A DNA stretch of 8,711 bases, taken from assembly GCA_030538175.1 (NCBI GenBank), contig JAUNUL010000014.1, positions 1 to 8,711 of the forward strand, given 5' to 3'. This DNA is from Propionibacteriaceae bacterium (lineage in GTDB: Bacteria; Actinomycetota; Actinomycetes; Propionibacteriales; Propionibacteriaceae). A program made the translations under genes and the position numbers. This document shows positions 1-6,156 of the stretch, piece by piece. Below the pieces are notes generated by a model that was given only the letters and a program-made list of their open reading frames with translations, did no database searches and was not told the origin of the DNA. Numbering within the stretch: the stretch's first letter is position 1; each line of letters begins with the position of its first letter.

Positions 1-1545
1 AGGCTGGGTGGCCGTCGGCAGAGGCTGTTCCACGCGCGCGGTCGGCACAGGGTGCGGGCCGGGTTGAACGGGATCAGGCTCGCGCTGGGCCGGCTGCGTC
101 GGCTGAGTGGCCTGAACGGGCATGGGCGCAGAACCAGCAGGCCTCGGCGAGGGATCGCTGGGCGCCTGCGTGGGGACCTCGACGGGGAGCGCGGGCGGCA
201 CGACCGGATTCGTGGCAGGCCGCACGGGTTCGACCCCGCCGGACGTGTTCTCCTCGCGCGGCACCTCCTGTCCGACGCTGGTGCGACCGGGCTCTTCATG
301 TGCCGCAGGGTCACCAGAGGGTGGTGCTGCGTTGATGTCCTCGCGTGCCTGCTCGCGGCCGGACAAGGCTCCACCGGCCGTTTCGCCGGCGTTCTCCGCG
401 AACTCCATCGGCCGCGTGCCCCCCAGGGGCAACCGGTCGAAGCGCTCAGCGTCACCGCCACGGCTGATCTGGATGCCTTCGGGGGCGCCGCCGACGTTGA
501 ACAGCAGGCGGCCTTCGTCAGTGACCGGCTCGGGGTCGGCATTGCCGAGCGTGGCAATCGGAGGCCCAGCCAGCTTGCCGTCACGAGTCAGCTGGATGAC
601 CTTCTTGCTGCCTTGGCAGACGACATAGACCGTGTCGTTGAAGGCGACCGGGCGAGCCGGGCGATGACAGTCCAGTTCGCCCGTGGGGACGACGCGGACC
701 TCACCACGATCCACGATCACGACCGATGTCTTGTCCGCCATGGCCCCGGACACGAGGTCGCTCGGGCCGTTCAGCCGCGCAGGATCCACACCGACCAGCA
801 GGGAGCTCTGGCGATAACCGTCGTTCTTGGTGCCGACCTGGGCGATAACTCCCGCACGGGGACCGAACACCGACACCCCGGTCTCATGACCGGTCAGGAC
901 TGCGTCATCACCCACGAGGGCGACTCGCTTGGCCTGACGCTCGACGAAACGATTCTGGTCGGTCTGCCAGGACAGTCCTCTCAGCATCCCGCCTGAGTCG
1001 ACAACCCACACGGTGCCTTCGTCATCGGCGGCGACATCCGCGATCGACACGTTGCCGGGAGCCACCCAGGGCTCACCGAGATCCTTCGCACGCACCGGGT
1101 CGACCCGGGACAGCCGATTGCTCTCGGTGTCGAGGACGAACATCATTCCGCGCGCCACAACCACCTTGGACCGACCATGGGACGTCCGGACACCACCGGC
1201 CTGCATGCGGCTCATGTCGACCGTCATGATCTCGCCGGTTCGCTCATTGCGCAGGGCCACGACACCGTTGCCCTGGGTCACGGCGATCTCATCGCCGGGC
1301 TGGCCCACGCGATAGGCCTGCTCGACGCGGTTGGAGCCGGGGTTGTATTGCAGGACTTCCCCGCGATTGCCGTTCGAAAGCCAGGTCACGCCATCGCTGA
1401 CACCGATGACGGTGCTGGTCACACCTGATCCGATCAGGACGCCCACCATGGCGAATGCGGTCATCGAAGCTGCCGACGCGTTCACAACTTTCTTGGATCG
1501 CGCAGGGTTCAGCCATGATTTGGCGCTGGTCAGGGGGTGACGCAC
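1..1545 (-). CDS. Membrane-anchored beta-propeller-like protein, N-terminal part of an actinobacterial fibronectin-type-III family protein (partial, runs off left edge)
   Basis: This is an open frame of 515 codons with no stop before the left edge. The GTG start at 1545 is supported by GAGGAG 7 nt upstream and by an in-frame stop just before it (1570-1572). The N-terminus is basic, followed by one hydrophobic segment at about residues 28-48 (signal anchor or signal peptide). Residues 50-380 read as repeated short beta blades (for example GTVWVVD near 177-183 and VVARGMMFVLDT near 129-140), like an NHL/YVTN-type propeller. There are two cysteines, 293 and 310, which could form a disulfide. From about 400 the chain becomes Pro/Glu/Thr-rich, as in a wall-spanning linker. 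In family proteins of this type, fibronectin-III domains follow and the gene neighbours MoxR, DUF58, transglutaminase, PP2C and FHA genes. The domains beyond the edge are inferred. It lies 107 bp downstream of the FHA-like gene on the same strand. The exact function is unknown; the family assignment is from memory of sequence style. Confidence 0.72.
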   Translation of the reverse strand, partial: MRHPLTSAKSWLNPARSKKVVNASAASMTAFAMVGVLIGSGVTSTVIGVSDGVTWLSNGNRGEVLQYNPGSNRVEQAYRVGQPGDEIAVTQGNGVVALRNERTGEIMTVDMSRMQAGGVRTSHGRSKVVVARGMMFVLDTESNRLSRVDPVRAKDLGEPWVAPGNVSIADVAADDEGTVWVVDSGGMLRGLSWQTDQNRFVERQAKRVALVGDDAVLTGHETGVSVFGPRAGVIAQVGTKNDGYRQSSLLVGVDPARLNGPSDLVSGAMADKTSVVIVDRGEVRVVPTGELDCHRPARPVAFNDTVYVVCQGSKKVIQLTRDGKLAGPPIATLGNADPEPVTDEGRLLFNVGGAPEGIQISRGGDAERFDRLPLGGTRPMEFAENAGETAGGALSGREQAREDINAAPPSGDPAAHEEPGRTSVGQEVPREENTSGGVEPVRPATNPVVPPALPVEVPTQAPSDPSPRPAGSAPMPVQATQPTQPAQREPDPVQPGPHPVPTARVEQPLPTATQP

Positions 1546-1552
1546 AGAGCTT

Positions 1553-1558
1553 CTCCTC
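1553..1558 (-). promoter_or_regulatory. Shine-Dalgarno site for the GTG start at 1545
   Basis: GAGGAG on the minus strand lies 7 nt before GTG. It settles the start of the beta-propeller-like gene, because an in-frame stop lies only eight codons further upstream and there is no ATG between. Confidence 0.7.
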
Positions 1559-1580
1559 GGCCCGATGAGTCAGGGAGGTC

Positions 1581-1597
1581 ATGGGCTTGCAACCCAT
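1581..1597. repeat. Short inverted repeat upstream of the beta-propeller-like gene
   Basis: ATGGGCTTGCAACCCAT is an inverted repeat with 5-bp arms (ATGGG/CCCAT) around a TTGCAA-like centre. It lies 36 bp upstream of the GTG start of the downstream gene, inside the 107-bp spacer. It could be a small operator or a leader hairpin. The sequence shows nothing that decides between these. Confidence 0.3.
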
Positions 1598-1621
1598 CAT
1601 CGACCATCCTGAGGAAATCCG

Positions 1622-1631
1622 ACGAATTCGT
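1622..1631. repeat. Ten-base perfect palindrome downstream of the FHA-like gene
   Basis: ACGAATTCGT is a perfect palindrome in the spacer just after the FHA-like stop codon. It is flanked on the minus strand by CCTGAAA and TTTCCTCAGG, which can pair imperfectly. This could be a weak terminator or attenuator between the two genes. There is no U-tract and the arms are interrupted, so support is low. Confidence 0.2.
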
Positions 1632-1652
1632 TTCAGGGAACGGACTAATTCA

Positions 1653-2531
1653 TCAGGTTTCGGCTGTTGGGCGTACGCCGTCATTCCCAGCCCCGCCAAC
1701 CCGCTCGTGGGCACCGGAATAGGCTGCCGCGAGGTCTTCGGCGGTCACCAACTGCACCTCCGCCGAGCGCCGCCCGATCGCAAAGCGAACGTTCTGGACC
1801 CGGCGACCGCTCGTAGCCGCGAACGGATCATCGCGCGGCCCGAACACGATCCGGGAGATCACGCGGATCGCGTCATCGACCCGCTGGGGTCGCTCGAGGT
1901 TCCACGCATAGCCATGCCACTGCAGGACCCGCTCATAGATCTCGCGGTTCGACGGCGGTCGCGGATAGGAATCGTGTCCGACCAGCCAGGGCTCGGCCAG
2001 CGCCAAAGCCACGAACCACTCCCGAGAACGCGGCCGCAGGGTGGGCGCAGGGGCGGTGTGATCTTCGTCAGGTTCGTCCGACTCCGCCACCGACCGCTGC
2101 ACGTACGCCGACTCCGCTTCCATCGGCCGCACCGTCACCTCAAGGGTCAGATCATCGAACTGGTCACGCAGCAGCCCTTGCCGGCCCCGCAGGACCGTCA
2201 CCGTGTTCTCCCCCTCATCGAGCAGCGCGGTCATCCCGCGTGCGAGGGTGACGCGGCGGGCACCACCGGGGGCTTCGAACAGGCTCGACAGCTGCGCCTC
2301 GATCGTGCCGTGCCAACGCAATCGCACGATGTCCTCGCCGATAATCAACTCACCCAGCAATCGCGAGGTGTGCGGCGTGCTCTGCGGCAGGGCCAGCGTC
2401 GTCACCTGCAACGTCGAATCGGCTTCCTCTTCCGGCAGGATGGCGTGCGGCGCCCGCCCGAAGATGAGGGTTTCCTGCGAACCGAGCACGACCGTGGACA
2501 GCCCCGCACAACGCACCTCAACCCGAAGCAT
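1653..2531 (-). CDS. FHA-like domain protein with C-terminal winged-helix-like domain
   Basis: This is a 292-residue cytoplasmic protein with no signal peptide. Residues 1-135 look like a divergent forkhead-associated fold. FGR at 24-26 supplies the conserved Arg, and TSRLLGEL near 55-62 matches the SRxH strand but with Leu in place of His. The usual NG/NGT loop is replaced by a stretch around LSS (81-83). An acidic linker follows (149-160). Residues 168-235 resemble the winged-helix segment found in some actinobacterial FHA proteins (LALAEPWL, then PSNREIYERV and a basic helix). Canonical FHA domains bind phosphothreonine. With His lost, binding here may be altered or absent. The ATG start is supported by GAGGAGG 4 nt upstream. 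It sits between a DUF2510 membrane protein and a fibronectin-III-family-like gene, all on the same strand, which suggests a signalling or scaffold role at an envelope locus. That role is inference. Confidence 0.68.
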   Translation of the reverse strand: MLRVEVRCAGLSTVVLGSQETLIFGRAPHAILPEEEADSTLQVTTLALPQSTPHTSRLLGELIIGEDIVRLRWHGTIEAQLSSLFEAPGGARRVTLARGMTALLDEGENTVTVLRGRQGLLRDQFDDLTLEVTVRPMEAESAYVQRSVAESDEPDEDHTAPAPTLRPRSREWFVALALAEPWLVGHDSYPRPPSNREIYERVLQWHGYAWNLERPQRVDDAIRVISRIVFGPRDDPFAATSGRRVQNVRFAIGRRSAEVQLVTAEDLAAAYSGAHERVGGAGNDGVRPTAET

Positions 2532-2535
2532 GGCG

Positions 2536-2542
2536 CCTCCTC
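2536..2542 (-). promoter_or_regulatory. Shine-Dalgarno site of the FHA-like gene
   Basis: GAGGAGG on the minus strand lies 4 nt before ATG at 2531. It is the strongest ribosome-binding site in the window. It contrasts with the neighbouring genes at 3608, 5490 and 7749, which have none. Confidence 0.7.
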
Positions 2543-2589
2543 AGCCGACCCGACACGCGGATTCTCAACAATCTCCCAGACAGGCTAGC

Positions 2590-2676
2590 GGTGGACCGGT
2601 CAGGCCGCCTTGTCCTGATCCCTGCACCGGACGCCAGCAGATTCTGACTTGACGAGCACGGCTGATCCGGTCCACC
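2590..2676. repeat. Long inverted repeat, 14-15 bp arms around a 58-base centre
   Basis: GGTGGACCGGTCAG at 2590-2603 pairs with CTGATCCGGTCCACC at 2662-2676. All 14 bases of the shorter arm match, with one extra T in the other. The arms enclose 58 bases. The element begins 17 bp after the DUF2510 stop codon on the minus strand and ends about 58 bp before the FHA-like start. TAGCCT (2587-2582 on the minus strand) lies directly beside one arm and could be a -10 element. The element could be a paired operator, a long-loop terminator or structured leader, or a small MITE-like relic. No target duplication is visible at its ends. Confidence 0.5.
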
Positions 2677-2693
2677 GGCGCCGCATCAACCGA

Positions 2694-3608
2694 TCAGTCC
2701 AAAATCTTGATGCCAGGCTCGGCCTCCAACAGCTCGTGCCGACTCTCCGGTGATTCCGTCTCGGGAACAAAGGCCACCCACACCCCCATCCCGCTGTGCG
2801 GCCCCTGCTCCCAGGGCGCCACATACATCACCAGATCGTCACCGGTCGCACCGTTGACCGGGGTGGTGTACTGCAGCCATCCCCGCATCCGCACCGCACC
2901 GGGGACAGCCGGCCACGGCTCGGTCGTCAGGCGCTGAGGTGTGACACCGCCGCCTTGCTCATAGCGCAACAGCAGGGCCCGCAGAATCCGTTCGCTGGAT
3001 GCCGCGGCATCCCCTGGCACGACCAGCTCGGGCTCGGCATCGCCGATCAACATGATGGGCACGGCGTCGTTGGCGCCACCCGCGGGCTGATAGGCCTGCG
3101 TCGCCTTCCGGAACACCGTGGTGATCTTCTCGACACCCGGGAGGATCTTCATCGACGGCGGCAGCGGGAGCTCGAGACGCTGATAAATAACGACCTGGCG
3201 CTTGATGACGTCAAGCTCGTACTCCTGATACACCCGTGCCGGCCCCTCCCCTTCCGGGGGCCGGGCCCGCAGGAACGGCTCGGATGGCTGCGCCATGCCC
3301 TGGCCGATCAGGCTGATCCCGACCAGCACGATGATCAACCCGACTGCCACCAGGCTGGCAAGGAAAGGACGCGGCGAGCGCGGTGTACCCAGCACGGGCA
3401 CGGGCTCGATCCGCGCGACCGCACCCCGCGGCCGGGGGGCGTACGCCGAGTCCGCCAGCCAGGCCGTCCACCCTTCACCGTCCCACCAGCGGAACCGGTC
3501 ACCATCCTCGGCCTCGGGGGCGGTGGGGGGCCCGGAAGATTCGGGGTCTTCACCGCGGGGGTCGGCGTACCACCCCGGACGGGGCAGGCGAGACGGCGCG
3601 GCAGGCAT
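2694..3608 (-). CDS. DUF2510 domain membrane-anchored protein
   Basis: This protein has 304 residues. Residues 11-50 form a DUF2510 module: PGWYADP at 11-17 and RWWDGEGWT at 40-48, separated by an acidic Pro-rich insert. A single membrane segment follows at about 82-102. The remaining 200 residues should lie outside the membrane, giving an N-in, C-out topology. The outer domain matches no family I recognise. It has no cysteine and contains short beta-like stretches such as AVRMRGWLQY near its C-terminal third. DUF2510 is a short module common in actinobacterial membrane proteins, and its role is not established. The start at 3608 has no Shine-Dalgarno site, but TAGCAT lies 6 nt upstream, fitting a leaderless mRNA. 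The gene lies 35 bp downstream of the mannosyltransferase stop and 162 bp upstream of the FHA-like gene. A role in the envelope is inferred from topology and neighbours only. Confidence 0.75.
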   Translation of the reverse strand: MPAAPSRLPRPGWYADPRGEDPESSGPPTAPEAEDGDRFRWWDGEGWTAWLADSAYAPRPRGAVARIEPVPVLGTPRSPRPFLASLVAVGLIIVLVGISLIGQGMAQPSEPFLRARPPEGEGPARVYQEYELDVIKRQVVIYQRLELPLPPSMKILPGVEKITTVFRKATQAYQPAGGANDAVPIMLIGDAEPELVVPGDAAASSERILRALLLRYEQGGGVTPQRLTTEPWPAVPGAVRMRGWLQYTTPVNGATGDDLVMYVAPWEQGPHSGMGVWVAFVPETESPESRHELLEAEPGIKILD

Positions 3609-3614
3609 GGGGGA

Positions 3615-3620
3615 ATGCTA
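3615..3620 (-). promoter_or_regulatory. Candidate -10 element for leaderless DUF2510 mRNA
   Basis: TAGCAT (TAnnnT type) on the minus strand is separated by 6 nt from the ATG at 3608, which would place transcription start at the A of ATG. There is no Shine-Dalgarno site. The -35 region is not recognisable. Confidence 0.4.
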
Positions 3621-3643
3621 AACGAGACGTAGGCGCATGCGGG

Positions 3644-5452
3644 CTAACTCGAGCTCACCGCAGGCTCGTCGGTCTCATCCCCCGCACGGGGCGCCTTCGT
3701 GTGGCTGCCCACGCGCAGTCCGTGCTCGTGCCACCACAGGATGACCGCGACGATCACCCCGATCGACACCGAGGTGGAGAAGACCTCGCGGATGCGCTGG
3801 TTGGTCTGCTGCATCAGCTGCGAATAGGAAATGACGCGGCCCAGCACGTACGCCAGATTCAGCACCGCCACCCGCCACAGCGCGATCAGGTCGAGCTTCG
3901 TCGCGCCGAGCAGGGCGACGGGCAGGAAATAGATCAGGTCATACCAGGGCAGGGAGTACGCAGACGTGATGACCCACGCCGCTGCGATGACCACGGTGGT
4001 GCGCACGGCCACGACGAGAGGATCCCGCTCCGGCCCGACCCCATCCGGTGCGCCGGGCAACGGTCGCCATGGCAGGACCCGCGACAACATCCAGCCGATC
4101 AGAATCGCTGAACCCCACGCCAGGACCGACACCAGCGACGAGACGGTGTCGAAGTCCATGAACGGCTCCAGCAGCCGCCGGACCGGGTGCACCCACGACG
4201 AGCCGGCGACATAGGACGCGTTCTTCGCCGCCAGTTCGAGCGCCGCCGGATAAAGAATGATGTAGACGATCACATTCGGCACCGCCGCGCCGACCATGAA
4301 CAGCAGGAACTTCTTGATCTCGCGCCGATAGGCCCATGCCATCGCCACGCCGAACAGGCCCACGGTGGCCTTGCCCGTGCAGGCGACGCCGACCAGCAGG
4401 CCGGTGAGCAGCGGATATTTGCGGATCGTCATGTACGCCAACACCGCGAAGAAGATCGACACCGCTTCGTTGTGCGCGCCGGCCACGACGGCCCAGATCA
4501 TCACCGGGCTGCCGATCGTCCAGACGATCGTGCGGGTCTGCAGGCCCGGATTGCCGCGGGCGATCCAGATGACGACCGCGCAGGCACCGATGAAGAACAG
4601 GCAGCAGAACACCTGCAGGAAGAACACGATGTCGTGCATGTTGTCCCCGCCGAGCATGTTGGCCGCCCACTGCATCCAATAGATCAGGGGGCCATACACG
4701 TTCACTGTGTCCTGCCAGGGACGCTCGGTCCAGCGGATCACCTCGTCCCATTGCATGCGGAACACCTCGGCGGGTGAGTCCACATAGGGGTCGAAGCCGA
4801 GTTTGGCGAGGCGACCATACGCCGCGTACATCAACACCTCCGCCGACGTCATCGGTGGCACGAGGATCGTGGCGAGGTTGAGTCCGACCGCCCCGGCAAA
4901 GAGCTTCTTGTTGTTCGGCCGCCAACCGACCGCGATCGCCCGCAGGAGGATCCACGTGCCGACCGCTCCGATGATGATCAGCGTCCAGCCGAGCGCCGCG
5001 ATGAGCCAGGGGTTGGGCTTGAGGAGGCCCGGCAGATACCACGATGGCAGCAGGCTCTCGCGCGGCCCGAGGGTGAGCGTGGCGACCGACGGACCGAGGA
5101 ACCCGATGAACAGGGTCAGGACGGTCGAGGCGACGATCATGGCGATGCCGGTGCGGGGGTGGCGATGCCATGGGGTGCCCGCCGGAGCGGTGATCAATCC
5201 ACCCCACCCGCGCCAGAACCCACCACGACCCGCCGACTCGACCGGAACGGGTTCGGCGAGCGGTTCAGCGGAAGCGGGGGGCTTGGTGCTCAACGTCGCG
5301 GTCCTTCGTTCGGTGGTGCGGGGTCGTTCGGTGATGCGCTGTCGTTCGATGGTGCGGGGCTCACGTTCGACCTTTCGGGTGCGACCGGGAATCAGCGGGA
5401 GTCTATCCCGCAGTCTTCGACGGCCCCCGGGCGACGATCCGATGAACGGCAT
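3644..5452 (-). CDS. GT-C family polytopic mannosyltransferase, MptB-like (alpha-1,6-mannosyltransferase family)
   Basis: This is a protein of up to 602 residues with about 11-13 hydrophobic segments starting near residue 102. The pattern fits MptA/MptB-type GT-C enzymes, which use polyprenol-phosphate mannose outside the membrane to extend lipomannan or related glycolipids. Supporting motifs are SAEVLMYAAYGRLAKLGFDPY (203-223), NVYGPL (251-256), GAHNEA (325-330), TGKATVGL (359-366) and SLPWYDL (500-506). The acidic residue in the first outer loop is Glu205 where I expect Asp in mycobacterial MptB. The start is uncertain. The ATG at 5452 has neither a Shine-Dalgarno site nor a close -10, while TTG at 5293 (residue 54) follows AAGGA by 8 nt and gives a 549-residue protein. 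The first 53 codons are Arg-rich, use many CGA/AGA codons, and contain a hexapeptide repeat. The gene diverges from an SRPBCC gene and precedes the DUF2510 gene by 35 bp. The exact acceptor is not visible from sequence. Confidence 0.72.
   Translation of the reverse strand: MPFIGSSPGGRRRLRDRLPLIPGRTRKVEREPRTIERQRITERPRTTERRTATLSTKPPASAEPLAEPVPVESAGRGGFWRGWGGLITAPAGTPWHRHPRTGIAMIVASTVLTLFIGFLGPSVATLTLGPRESLLPSWYLPGLLKPNPWLIAALGWTLIIIGAVGTWILLRAIAVGWRPNNKKLFAGAVGLNLATILVPPMTSAEVLMYAAYGRLAKLGFDPYVDSPAEVFRMQWDEVIRWTERPWQDTVNVYGPLIYWMQWAANMLGGDNMHDIVFFLQVFCCLFFIGACAVVIWIARGNPGLQTRTIVWTIGSPVMIWAVVAGAHNEAVSIFFAVLAYMTIRKYPLLTGLLVGVACTGKATVGLFGVAMAWAYRREIKKFLLFMVGAAVPNVIVYIILYPAALELAAKNASYVAGSSWVHPVRRLLEPFMDFDTVSSLVSVLAWGSAILIGWMLSRVLPWRPLPGAPDGVGPERDPLVVAVRTTVVIAAAWVITSAYSLPWYDLIYFLPVALLGATKLDLIALWRVAVLNLAYVLGRVISYSQLMQQTNQRIREVFSTSVSIGVIVAVILWWHEHGLRVGSHTKAPRAGDETDEPAVSSS
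5302..5306 (-). promoter_or_regulatory. Possible Shine-Dalgarno site for alternative TTG start at 5293
   Basis: AAGGA on the minus strand is 8 nt before TTG (5293-5291), in frame with the mannosyltransferase. If used, the upstream 159 nt, including the tandem repeat, would be 5' untranslated leader instead of an Arg-rich N-terminal extension. Confidence 0.35.
5307..5360. repeat. Three-copy 18-bp tandem repeat at the 5' end of the mannosyltransferase gene
   Basis: The plus-strand units are CGTTCGGTGGTGCGGGGT (5307-5324), CGTTCGGTGATGCGCTGT (5325-5342) and CGTTCGATGGTGCGGGGC (5343-5360). Copies 1 and 3 share 16 of 18 bases and copies 1 and 2 share 15. A degenerate fourth CGTTCGA begins at 5364 after a TCA insertion. 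Read on the minus strand it encodes hexapeptides of the form R-[IT]-[TI]-E-R-x. The unit length is a multiple of three, so the frame is kept. This is slightly in favour of it being translated. Confidence 0.7.
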
Positions 5453-5477
5453 ATGGTCGCGGCGGGGCGCGCCGACC

Positions 5478-5483
5478 TAAGCT
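5478..5483 (+). promoter_or_regulatory. Candidate -10 element for leaderless SRPBCC mRNA
   Basis: TAAGCT (TAnnnT) lies exactly 6 nt before the ATG at 5490, with no Shine-Dalgarno site between. This is the same geometry as at the DUF2510 gene. It falls in the 37-bp space between divergent starts (5452 and 5490), so the two genes may share control. Confidence 0.42.
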
Positions 5484-5489
5484 GGCTGC

Positions 5490-5930
5490 ATGTGGCTCTC
5501 CACCGAGACTTCAAGCGTGTCCGCACCACCTGCGAAGGTGTGGGAGATCGTGCAGGACATCACGCTGCTGCCGCGCTGGCACCACTTCTTCTCCTCAGTC
5601 ACCGTGGAGGATCCCGAGACCGCATTGCATCCAGGACACGGCCACTATGTTCCAGCCGGGTGGCGAGGCCTGCTGCACGCCCGGACCGCTGGGCCCTTCA
5701 CGACGTCACTGGGCGAACGGTCGGTGGTCCTGCGCCAACCCCAGCCGGGCCGTGGGGAGCAGATCTTCTCCTGGTGGGTCGCTCCCGCCGACGGCGGCAC
5801 CCGGATCATCCAGCGCATCCGCGTCTCCGGGCGCTATGGCCTGCTGTTCACCCGTCTCGCTGGCCACGCGTCCGCGCGCGGTTTCGATGAGGACGTGCGC
5901 AAACTCGGCCTCCTCGTCGCCCAGCACTGA
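5490..5930 (+). CDS. SRPBCC (START-like / polyketide cyclase-dehydrase) family protein
   Basis: This is a 146-residue soluble protein, the usual length for a single SRPBCC domain. The signatures are an opening strand with APPAKVWEIVQDITLLPRWH (12-31), the typical 'V-W-x-x-V-x-D-x-x-x-x-P-x-W' pattern, a central beta-sheet (for example EQIFSWWVAP at 90-99 and TRIIQRIRVSG at 104-114), and a long C-terminal helix (123-143) that closes the pocket. Family members bind small hydrophobic ligands or act as cyclases or lipid-binding proteins. There is no catalytic signature here, so the ligand is unknown. The start at 5490 is chosen because the domain begins at once and a -10 element lies 6 nt upstream. 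It is divergent from the mannosyltransferase gene and 226 bp upstream of the crotonase gene, and a structured spacer argues against one simple operon with the latter. Confidence 0.8.
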   Translation: MWLSTETSSVSAPPAKVWEIVQDITLLPRWHHFFSSVTVEDPETALHPGHGHYVPAGWRGLLHARTAGPFTTSLGERSVVLRQPQPGRGEQIFSWWVAPADGGTRIIQRIRVSGRYGLLFTRLAGHASARGFDEDVRKLGLLVAQH

Positions 5931-5984
5931 GCGGGCCTCTCACCGCCGATTGCGCGCCTCGCCGTCGCCACGGTCCGCCCGAAA

Positions 5985-6037
5985 TGCACCTACAGCAGTG
6001 CGGAATGAATATTCACGCTTGCCTTGCTGTATGTGCA
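5985..6037. repeat. Long two-part stem-loop in the SRPBCC-crotonase spacer
   Basis: TGCACCTACAGCA (5985-5997) pairs with TGCTGTATGTGCA (6025-6037) at 12 of 13 positions (one C/T mismatch). Within the 27-base centre, GCGGAAT (6000-6006) pairs with ATTCaCGC (6011-6018) around a four-base loop, with one bulged A. The inner part also contains the perfect palindrome TGAATATTCA (6006-6015). The element is AT-richer than its surroundings. It lies 55 bp after the SRPBCC stop and about 120 bp before the crotonase start. It could act as a terminator, a structured leader or an operator, or be one copy of a dispersed palindromic repeat. There is no U-tract after it. Confidence 0.55.
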
Positions 6038-6080
6038 GATTGGTCACGAACTCGAACAGACCACCCCAGATCGATCGCGC

Positions 6081-6100
6081 GGCCAGGCCCGGTGGCCGGG
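6081..6100. other. GC-rich hairpin candidate between SRPBCC and crotonase genes
   Basis: GGCCA (6081-6085) can pair with TGGCC (6093-6097), or alternatively CCCGG (6088-6092) with CCGGG (6096-6100). These are competing short stems. Such stems are common by chance in GC-rich DNA, so this is only a weak terminator or attenuator candidate. Confidence 0.2.
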
Positions 6101-6140
6101 TGCATTTGTGACATCTGGCGCATGCGGCACGCGTGGAGTC

Positions 6141-6149
6141 TGCGAAGAT
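6141..6149 (+). promoter_or_regulatory. Candidate extended -10 element for the crotonase gene
   Basis: TGC followed by GAAGAT (6144-6149) lies 7 nt before the ATG at 6157. This would allow a leaderless or near-leaderless transcript. The first base departs from TAnnnT, and no -35 is clear, so support is modest. Confidence 0.28.
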
Positions 6150-6156
6150 GCCGCCC

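Noticed and set aside
52..996. Long plus-strand open frame of 314 codons, with others at 122-628 and 1013-1315
   Set aside because: These lie antisense to a 515-codon minus-strand frame with a strong ribosome-binding site and sensible propeller and Pro-rich composition. The plus-strand products are Arg/His-rich and domainless, typical antisense shadows in GC-rich DNA.
1289..1714. Minus-strand frame of 141 codons overlapping the spacer and the start of the propeller gene
   Set aside because: It is out of frame with the supported gene, has no motif, and has no ribosome-binding site.
1581..2588. Plus-strand frame of 335 codons
   Set aside because: It is antisense to the FHA-like gene, its product is Arg/Pro-rich without motifs, and it crosses the spacer on both sides.
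6006..6015. ArgR box (TGAATATTCA)
   Set aside because: The half-sites match the E. coli ARG box, but the four central bases of the operator are missing and no arginine genes are present. It is better explained as the inner part of the larger stem.
6033..6051. CRP/GlxR-like site (TGTGCAGATTGGTCAC)
   Set aside because: The right half is shifted by one base from TGTGA-N6-TCACA, and the first half lacks the A.
6133..6156. GTG start for the crotonase gene, giving 308 residues
   Set aside because: It has no Shine-Dalgarno site, the added residues precede the domain, and the ATG at 6157 has promoter-like sequence at leaderless distance. It cannot be excluded outright.
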